From contig NZ_RJRZ01000022.1 in the NCBI RefSeq assembly GCF_003993775.1, positions 1 through 62,001 on the forward strand: a stretch of 62,001 nucleotides of DNA, given 5' to 3'. Below are positions 55,927 to 62,001 of this stretch, in pieces. This DNA comes from Frigidibacter oleivorans (GTDB lineage: Bacteria > Pseudomonadota > Alphaproteobacteria > Rhodobacterales > Rhodobacteraceae). The position numbers and the translations under genes are program-made. Under the pieces are notes generated by a model that was not told where the DNA came from, searched no databases, and worked only from the letters and a program-made list of their open reading frames with translations. Every line of letters starts with the position of its first letter. The stretch's first letter is position 1.

Positions 55927-56901
55927 CTACTTCAACGCGCCGACTTCGCGGTAATAGCGCTCGGCGCCGGGGTGCAGCGGCATGTCGGCGAGCGATTGGG
56001 CAGCATAGTCGATGTCCAGCGCCTTGGCCCAGGGCGCTTCGGTGGAGATGCTGTCGATATTCTCCCAGAACGCCTTGGTGACACGGTAGATCGTCTCCTC
56101 GTCCAGATCCGCCCGGACGCCGATCCCGACCGCGGTGTCGCTCGACATCACCGGCCCCTCGTTGACCTGGCCCTTGTACTGCCCCGCCGGCACCTCGGCG
56201 AGGTAGCGGAAGTTGCCCAGGAACTCGGTCACCGCATCGCCGTCCCAGCTTTCGGGACCGATGAAGCGGAGTTGCTCGGTTTCGGTGAACTGCAGGAACT
56301 GCTGGCAGGGATCGAGGCAGCCGTTGACATACATGTCGATCTTGCCGTCGAGGAACGACTGGAAGCCGGTCGCCCAGTTGGCGGTGATCGCCTCGTAGTC
56401 CTCGCCTGCGACGAGGCCGGTCGTGGCCGCGATCCAGTCCTTCGCCGCGTTGAAGGCTCCGCCGCCCGCGGGGCCGAGAAAGACCGTCGTGCCCTCGAGG
56501 TCGTCAAGCGTCCGGATGTCACTGTCGGCGCGCACGGCGTAGTGGTACTGGCCATAGGGGAACCACATCAGCAGCGCGACGTTCCTGGCCGCTTCGGAGG
56601 CATCGGCCTCGTTGCCGTACATCGCCGTCCCGGTCCGCATGAAGTCGTAGATTGTCGGTGAGGCCATGAACATGTCGAGGTTGCCGCGCCCTGTCTCAAG
56701 CTGGTGGACCGTCGCTGCCCCGCCGCTCGCGACCTCGATCTCGACGTCGTCGAGATGGTCGTTCACCACATTGGCGAAGGTCGCCATGGTGATGGCCTGC
56801 CCGAGCGAGGGCTCGATGGTGGCCATCGTGAGCCTGGTCTCGGCCAGCGCCGGACCGGCCGTCAGAGCGAATGCGGTGGCCGTGAAGATGATCGGTTTCA
56901 T
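55927..56901 (-). CDS. TAXI-family TRAP transporter solute-binding protein
   Basis: A 324-residue periplasmic protein with a signal peptide ending AGPALA-ET. The body shows TAXI features: MATIEPSLGQAITMATFANV at the mature start, HQLETGRGNLDMFMASP, GPAGGGAFNAAKDW and the closing LHPGAERYYREVGAL. It follows the fused permease by 31 bases on the same strand. It is only distantly like the TAXI protein at 4336-5379, so the ligands may differ. Confidence 0.88.
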   Translation of the reverse strand: MKPIIFTATAFALTAGPALAETRLTMATIEPSLGQAITMATFANVVNDHLDDVEIEVASGGAATVHQLETGRGNLDMFMASPTIYDFMRTGTAMYGNEADASEAARNVALLMWFPYGQYHYAVRADSDIRTLDDLEGTTVFLGPAGGGAFNAAKDWIAATTGLVAGEDYEAITANWATGFQSFLDGKIDMYVNGCLDPCQQFLQFTETEQLRFIGPESWDGDAVTEFLGNFRYLAEVPAGQYKGQVNEGPVMSSDTAVGIGVRADLDEETIYRVTKAFWENIDSISTEAPWAKALDIDYAAQSLADMPLHPGAERYYREVGALK

Positions 56902-56932
56902 TGTGTCCTCCTCCTGAAGTCCCAGAGCCTGT

Positions 56933-59029
56933 TCAGCCGGACAGCGCCTGCGCGCGCCGGCGGGAAAGCATGACCCCCGCGACGATCACCGCGAGCCCGG
57001 CAAGTGCTGCCGGCATCGCGATGGCGGACTGCGGCATGAGCGTGAGAAACCCGAGCGCGCCGCGCAGCAGCCGTTCCAGCGCCGAAAGGCGCGCCCGGTC
57101 GAACCCGGCGAAGGCCGATGCGATGAGCCACATGGCGAGAGCGAAGGCCATGACGATCCAGGCCAGATCGAACCAGCCCACCGTGCCGATGTCGATCATC
57201 GCCTGCGAGACGACACGTTCCTCGCCGAACCACTCGAAGATCACCTGCAGCTTGTAGAGTACCGCCGGGTGATAGGCGAAGACGAAGGGGATCAGGAACC
57301 CGGCAAAGGCGATCTTGGCGGCTTCGAACCCGGTGCGGATCGGGTCCGCCCCCGCGATCGGCGCCGCCGCGAAGGCAGCGAGCGCCACGGGCGGCGTGAC
57401 CGTCGACATCATCGCGAAGACCACCACGAACAGGTGCAGCGTCAGCGGCGGTATCCCGACCGCATCGATTCCCGACGAGAGCGCGATGACGATGATGAAG
57501 TATGTCGCCCCCGGCGGCAGGCCCATGCCCAGCACGATGGCGCCGAGCGCGACCACCAGCAGAACCACCGGCAGCGGCCCGTCCGCCACCTGCGCCAGCA
57601 GCAGCGACAGCCGCCCGGCGAAGCCCGAGGTCTGGATCAGCCCGACGATCAGCCCGATGGCCGTGACGATCACGACGATGGATGCGCACATCCGCCCCGC
57701 ATCGGCGAAGGCTGTCCAGATGCGCGTGCGGGACCGGAACTCCTTGAACAGGATGGCCGAGGCCGCCAGCGCCACGACGAAGCCGTAGAACCCCGCCTTG
57801 GGCACCGAGGGCTGCGCGAAGAGAAAGTAGGACAGCGTCCCCAGGGGCGCGACGAAGACGAGGCATTGCACCCACTCGGCGCGCGTCAGCCCGGGGCGGG
57901 TGTTTGCGGGCAAGGCGCCGATGCCCAGCCGACGGGCCTCGAAATAGACCGCAAGGAAGGTGCCGAGATAGTAGAAGGCTGCCGGCACGATGGCCGCGAC
58001 GACGATATAGCGGTATTCCAGCCCGATCTGGCCCGCGACGAAAAAGGCCACCACGCCCATCACCGGCGGCATGATCTGTCCGCCGGTGGAGGCTGCGGCC
58101 TCTACCGCGCCCGCGAAGGCGGGACGGAAGCCCGAGCGCCTGATGACCGGGATGGTCATGACGCCGGTCGCGACGACGTTGGAGATCGCCGCGCCCGAAA
58201 GCGTTCCGAACAGCGCCGAGGAGGCCACGGCCGCATGAGCCGCGCCGCCGGTGAACCCTCCGGTCAGGCGGTTCGCGATCTTCATCAGCAGGTCGCCCGC
58301 GCCAGAGGCCATGAGAACCGCACCGAACACGATGAAGATCAGGACGTCACCGGTCACGACCTGGATGGGCTGGCCGAACATGCCCCCGGTCTGCGCCCAG
58401 AACTGGAGCGCCATCTGGCGGAAGTTCTGCGCCACCGAGGCCTCGGAGCCCGCGAGTATGCCGGTCCAGCCGGGCAGGAAGCCCTTCACGAAGAAGTAGA
58501 TCACCCAAAAGAGGCAGAAGGCGACGATGAAGCCGCCGAAGAGCCTCCAGGTGAGGTAGAGGGTGATGACGGTCGCCATCGTGAACATCAGGTAGTCGAG
58601 CGGCCGGATCGTGGGCAGCATGCCCGCGTCGCTCGCGAAGATGTTGACCACCCAGCTCACGAAGGCGATGACGGCCAGCGCGGCCAGGATCCGGTTGGTC
58701 CAGCGCAGGCTGCCGCGGACGGGCAGCGCCAGCAGCGCGATGATGAAGCTGAGGATGATCGGCACCCCGATGATCAGCCCCGTCGGCAGCAGGACGGATC
58801 GCTCGAAGCCGCGATGCGCCGCGCCCAGCCAGTGCTCGCGCAGAAGGACGCGCTGGTCCCGGCGGCTCAGGTCGTCGAAGCCGGGGGACGTGGTCTCGAT
58901 CATCCAGCGAACGAACTCGCTGATCGGACCCGAAGCGGAATAGAGCAGGACAACCAGCGTGAAGAAGACCGCCACTGCATCGGTGATCCGGCGGTCGACG
59001 CGGCCGGGAAGAGGGGCATCAGCGTTCAT
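56933..59029 (-). CDS. TRAP transporter fused permease (4TM/12TM)
   Basis: A 698-residue inner-membrane protein with joined DctQ- and DctM-type parts. It has the core motifs GTLSGAAISNVVATGVMTIP, GGQIMPPVMGVVAF and MGLPPGATYF. Length is typical for TAXI partner permeases. Its start overlaps the sulfatase stop by 11 bases, so it is translated with that gene. Its partner binding protein lies directly downstream. Confidence 0.92.
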   Translation of the reverse strand: MNADAPLPGRVDRRITDAVAVFFTLVVLLYSASGPISEFVRWMIETTSPGFDDLSRRDQRVLLREHWLGAAHRGFERSVLLPTGLIIGVPIILSFIIALLALPVRGSLRWTNRILAALAVIAFVSWVVNIFASDAGMLPTIRPLDYLMFTMATVITLYLTWRLFGGFIVAFCLFWVIYFFVKGFLPGWTGILAGSEASVAQNFRQMALQFWAQTGGMFGQPIQVVTGDVLIFIVFGAVLMASGAGDLLMKIANRLTGGFTGGAAHAAVASSALFGTLSGAAISNVVATGVMTIPVIRRSGFRPAFAGAVEAAASTGGQIMPPVMGVVAFFVAGQIGLEYRYIVVAAIVPAAFYYLGTFLAVYFEARRLGIGALPANTRPGLTRAEWVQCLVFVAPLGTLSYFLFAQPSVPKAGFYGFVVALAASAILFKEFRSRTRIWTAFADAGRMCASIVVIVTAIGLIVGLIQTSGFAGRLSLLLAQVADGPLPVVLLVVALGAIVLGMGLPPGATYFIIVIALSSGIDAVGIPPLTLHLFVVVFAMMSTVTPPVALAAFAAAPIAGADPIRTGFEAAKIAFAGFLIPFVFAYHPAVLYKLQVIFEWFGEERVVSQAMIDIGTVGWFDLAWIVMAFALAMWLIASAFAGFDRARLSALERLLRGALGFLTLMPQSAIAMPAALAGLAVIVAGVMLSRRRAQALSG

Positions 59030-60677
59030 CGTCGCGAACCCGATCGGTGTGGACCTGCCGCGCGGGGCCGCGGTAGCGTTCGGTCAGCGCGGGCGGAACC
59101 TCCGAGCCGTCCACGAGGAACGGCAGGATGCCCTTGCGCATGGTGGCCCCCCGGCGCCGCTCGATATCCGCGTCCGACATCGTGACCCTTTGGGCGAGGC
59201 GGCGGCCCCAGGCGGCGAGGTGGTCGTAGAGCCGGTCAACCTGCCCTGCATGCGCCGGATCGTCGCCGAGGTCGGTGAACTCGTTGGGATCGGTGGCGAG
59301 GTCGAAGAGCATCGGCCGGAAGCCGCCCTCGAAATGGATCAGCTTCCAGCGCCCGTCGAACACCATGAAGATCCGCGCGTCCCGCGGGCTGACCCCGAGC
59401 GCCGTGCAGCGCGGGGTGACGGAGTAGTCGTATTCGCTGATCACGAAGTCCCGCCATGCCGGCGTCTCGCCCCGGAGCCAGGGCATCAGGGAGCGCCCTT
59501 CGATGATGTGATCCGGCACCGTTCCGCCGGCCGCCTCGACGAAGGTGGCGGCAAGGTCGATCGCCTCGACCAGCGCGCCACAGGTTGTGCCGCGGGTGGC
59601 GTCGGCCTCCGCACGCGGATCGCAGACGATCAGCGGGACCTTCACCGCCGCCTCGTGGAAGAAGTCCTTCTCGCCCAGCCAGTGATCGCCAAGGTAATCG
59701 CCGTGGTCCGAGGTCAGGACGATCATCGTGTCGTCCATCCGCCCGCTGGCCTCGAGGTAATCCAGAAGCCGCCCGAGCTGATCGTCACACTGCTTGATGA
59801 GGCCCATATAGGCCGGAATCACCTTCTCGCGAACCTCGTCCTTCTGGAAGGCCCCGGCGACCCTGGTCTCGTGATAGGCGGCGAGGACGGGGTGAGGATT
59901 TTCAAGCTCGGCCCTGTCGCGGACCGCGGGCAGAAGGTCACCGGCCCCGTACATCTCGTGATAGGGGGCGGGGACGATATAGGGCCAGTGCGGCTTGATG
60001 AACGAGACATGGGCGCACCACGGCGCCTTTGCCTGGTCGATGAAGCGGATGGTCTCCGAGGTCAGCCAGGGCGTTTCGCTGTCCTCTTCACGGATATTGG
60101 CGGGCTTGTCGGCGTTCATGAACATCCAGCCCGAAGCCATCTCGCCGTTCTCGACCCCCGCATTGGCGTAATCCGCCCAGGGGTTCTCGCCGTCGTAGCC
60201 CTTCGCCTTGAGGTATTCGTTATAGGGCGAGCGCCTTGTGTCGTAGAGCCCGTCCGGCCCCGCGCCCCACAGCCCGTCGTCCCGGATCCAGGCGTCGAAG
60301 CCGCAATCGGCCTGCCGCGCCCCGATCTCGCTGTCGGGCGCGAGGCCCAGCCGGGCCATACCTTTGGCATCCGCCTTCATATGGGTCTTTCCGAGAAGCC
60401 AGCAGTCCATCCCGAGTTCGCGCAGGTGATCGCCGAGGGTGATCTCGCCCACACGGAGCGGGAAACCGTTCCACTGCGCCCCGTGTGACGAGACATAGCG
60501 CCCGGTGTAGAAGCTCATCCGCGAGGCGCCGCAGATCGGCGACTGGACGTAGGCGTTGGTGAAGCGCACGCCCTTCGCCGCGAGGCGGTCGAAGTTCGGT
60601 GTGTGCAGGTGCGGGTGCCCCGCGCAGCTCAGGTAATCGAACCGGAGCTGGTCGTACATGACGAACAGGATATTCAT
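59019..60677 (-). CDS. sulfatase/phosphonate-monoester-hydrolase family enzyme
   Basis: A 552-residue cytoplasmic hydrolase of the alkaline phosphatase superfamily. The N-terminal metal Asp is in MYDQ (Asp9). The formylglycine site reads C-G-A-S-R at residues 49-53, with Ala in place of the usual Pro, followed by MSFYTGR. The second metal site is TSDHGDYLGD near residue 320. Overall it looks nearer to phosphonate monoester hydrolases and choline-sulfatase relatives than to aryl sulfatases. It overlaps the permease gene by 11 bases and follows a LysR gene by 119 bases. Confidence 0.85.
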   Translation of the reverse strand: MNILFVMYDQLRFDYLSCAGHPHLHTPNFDRLAAKGVRFTNAYVQSPICGASRMSFYTGRYVSSHGAQWNGFPLRVGEITLGDHLRELGMDCWLLGKTHMKADAKGMARLGLAPDSEIGARQADCGFDAWIRDDGLWGAGPDGLYDTRRSPYNEYLKAKGYDGENPWADYANAGVENGEMASGWMFMNADKPANIREEDSETPWLTSETIRFIDQAKAPWCAHVSFIKPHWPYIVPAPYHEMYGAGDLLPAVRDRAELENPHPVLAAYHETRVAGAFQKDEVREKVIPAYMGLIKQCDDQLGRLLDYLEASGRMDDTMIVLTSDHGDYLGDHWLGEKDFFHEAAVKVPLIVCDPRAEADATRGTTCGALVEAIDLAATFVEAAGGTVPDHIIEGRSLMPWLRGETPAWRDFVISEYDYSVTPRCTALGVSPRDARIFMVFDGRWKLIHFEGGFRPMLFDLATDPNEFTDLGDDPAHAGQVDRLYDHLAAWGRRLAQRVTMSDADIERRRGATMRKGILPFLVDGSEVPPALTERYRGPARQVHTDRVRDDER

Positions 60678-60731
60678 TCGCCTCCTCCCCTTGCTTTCCC
60701 GGTCGGCGAGTGCCGGGACATATCCTTGCTA

Positions 60732-60759
60732 GCGCCTCCCCCGGGTCGGGGGGAGGCGC
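60732..60759. terminator. hairpin between the LysR gene and the sulfatase gene
   Basis: GCGCCTCCCCC (60732-60742) and GGGGGAGGCGC (60749-60759) form a perfect 11-base stem with a 6-base loop. It would end LysR transcription or attenuate read-through into the sulfatase operon. There is no T-run. Confidence 0.5.
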
Positions 60760-60796
60760 GAAATAGGAATGGATATAACCGTGGGGAATATCCCGC

Positions 60797-61690
60797 CTAG
60801 AAGGCGTTGACGGCCTCTTGGCTCACGCAATCGCAGAAGTAGCGCAGCGCCGGTGTCGCCGGCCGGTCCGAGGCGGTGGTGATCGCAATGCGCGCGCGCC
60901 GGATCGGCGGGATGTCGAGCGCCCGGATGCGCCAGTTGGTGAGGGTTCGGTCGAGAAGCAGTTCCGGGAAGGCGCAGAGGAAGTCGCTGTCCTGCACCAT
61001 GGCAAGGACGGAGGTGATCGACTCGGAGGTGACCCGCGCCTGGGGAGGATTAAGCCCGCGCAAGGTGAAGTTGCGCTGGAAATACGGCAGCCGGGCGCGG
61101 GTGCCGATCATCAGCCAGTCGCCCTCGACGAGCTGGGCAAGGTCGGTGCAGTTTCGCCAGCGCGAATTTTCTCCGGTGATGACCGAAACCGGAGTCTCCA
61201 GAAGGAAGGCGACCGAGAGGCCCGCCACGTCCTTGCCCTGCGGCTCTGGCCCGATGACGAGGTCGACCAGTCCGTCCCGCACCGGACCGAAGGCCATCGG
61301 CTCGTGCCCGCCGCCGATCTGCACATCGACCTCGGGGAAGCGCTTTCGGAACCGCTTGATGGTGCCGGCGATCAGGCGGTTCGCGGCCAGCGGTGAGACG
61401 GTGACGGTGATGCGTCCGGTGCCCTCGCCGCGGCGCTGGTCGATCTCTTCCTGCATCTTCCGCATTTCGGCGTGGATGACCTCCGCCCGGCGCAAGACTG
61501 CCTTGCCGTCCTCGGTCGCGACCACCCCCGAGGTCGCGCGCTTGAAGATAGCGACGCCGAGATCGGCCTCGGCCTGCCGGAGAGCCTTGGTCACCGCGGG
61601 CTGGGTCCTGCCCAGCAATTTCGAGGCGGCGCGGATCGACCCGGCGCGGTCGACGGCGAGGAGCATCTCGATGTGCTGGAGTTTCAGCAT
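60797..61690 (-). CDS. LysR-family transcriptional regulator
   Basis: A 297-residue LysR protein: LQHIEMLLAVDRAGSIRAASK, RTQPAVTKALRQAEADLG, and the wing FKRATSGVVATEDG. It is upstream of the sulfatase-TRAP-TAXI genes on the same strand and is their likely regulator. GGGGAGG lies a few bases before the ATG. Confidence 0.9.
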   Translation of the reverse strand: MLKLQHIEMLLAVDRAGSIRAASKLLGRTQPAVTKALRQAEADLGVAIFKRATSGVVATEDGKAVLRRAEVIHAEMRKMQEEIDQRRGEGTGRITVTVSPLAANRLIAGTIKRFRKRFPEVDVQIGGGHEPMAFGPVRDGLVDLVIGPEPQGKDVAGLSVAFLLETPVSVITGENSRWRNCTDLAQLVEGDWLMIGTRARLPYFQRNFTLRGLNPPQARVTSESITSVLAMVQDSDFLCAFPELLLDRTLTNWRIRALDIPPIRRARIAITTASDRPATPALRYFCDCVSQEAVNAF

Positions 61691-61730
61691 GTGGCCTCCC
61701 CGTTTGACTTGCCCGTTCTCGGTGAGGGGC

Positions 61731-61870
61731 GCTCAGGTCACGTCGAGCGGACTTCGCACGATGCGCGGTATTCAGGAAGCCGGGCGTGGAGTGCCGCCGG
61801 AGGGAGGTATAGAACTCGCAGATGTATCTGGCGATGGAATTGTTGGACCGATAGCGGGAAAGCGAGGCTG
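61731..61870 (-). pseudogene. possible IS3-family transposase C-terminal remnant
   Basis: In one minus-strand frame the sequence reads SIARYICEFYTSLRRHSTPG and then FLNTAHRAK. This resembles the end of IS3-type OrfB transposases, which finish with a YI-x-FY...RRHS-x-LG(F/Y) pattern. No start, no catalytic DDE region and no stop in register are visible, so it can only be a fragment. It lies just upstream of the LysR gene. Confidence 0.45.
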
Positions 61871-61947
61871 CCGCTGCTGTGACCCCCGATGCTCATCCAG
61901 CTGAGACCAGAGTCGGCGGTTGAATTTGGCGCGGTTGCGCCGACGGA

Positions 61948-62000
61948 GCAATGGGCGATCTGCGCAGCGGTTCATTTGCGCGAAGCTGTTCGCCCATTGC
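61948..62000. repeat. inverted repeat at the window edge
   Basis: GCAATGGGCGA (61948-61958) and TCGCCCATTGC (61990-62000) are perfect 11-base inverted repeats with 31 bases between. It may be part of a mobile element end or a terminator of a gene beyond the window; its context is cut off. Confidence 0.55.
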
Positions 62001-62001
62001 G

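Overview
The window comes from a GC-rich alphaproteobacterium, most likely of the Rhodobacteraceae (Paracoccus/Rhodobacter/Roseobacter side). The reasons are very high GC with long antisense open frames, four TRAP transport systems, an aerobic cobaltochelatase pair (cobS/cobT) beside a J-domain protein and bolA, an imuA-imuB-dnaE2 cassette behind an exact GAAC-N7-GAAC LexA box, and many LysR regulators paired with divergent catabolic genes. No rRNA, tRNA or CRISPR array was seen. Almost all sequence is coding.

Left part (1-16.2 kb). After the last codons of a pyruvate carboxylase comes a minus-strand run: a DctP/Q/M TRAP system, a frameshifted metallo-beta-lactamase hydrolase, a TAXI-type TRAP binding protein, its fused 4TM/12TM permease, and a sulfatase-superfamily hydrolase. 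Divergent from it are pcaHG-type intradiol dioxygenase genes, then a ketopantoate-reductase-like gene, an alpha/beta hydrolase whose nucleophile is replaced by Ala, an enoyl-CoA hydratase, and a LysR/exported metallo-beta-lactamase pair. Three promoters here share a TATAGCT core.

Middle (16.2-32.6 kb) is housekeeping: a MATE exporter, a His-rich nickel/cobalt transporter with its DUF1007 partner, a GST, aminopeptidase P, cobT, cobS, a J-domain protein, bolA, a DUF4177 protein, and the SOS mutasome imuA-imuB-dnaE2.

32.6-38.7 kb is a complete homogentisate branch of tyrosine degradation (hppD, hmgA, fahA, maiA) with a MarR and an Lrp regulator and a small Rieske protein. 38.7-42.5 kb holds two small secreted proteins, two SDR dehydrogenases (one with a Tat-like signal) and a LysR.

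42.9-48.6 kb looks like a mevalonate-use locus: a MocR-type regulator divergent from a class II HMG-CoA reductase, followed by a dctPQM-type TRAP importer. 48.7-55.7 kb is an unrecognised catabolic locus: a Rieske oxygenase, an ArgE-like amidohydrolase, LysR, DUF1028, RidA, a flavin monooxygenase and a class II aldolase. Its three promoters all carry TTAG...CTAA inverted repeats, so it reads as one LysR regulon and is the best candidate for a new pathway.

55.7-62 kb repeats the theme of the left edge: a TAXI protein, a fused TRAP permease and a sulfatase-family enzyme, here under a LysR gene. It is flanked by a histidine-kinase remnant and a possible IS3-type transposase remnant, both signs of rearrangement.
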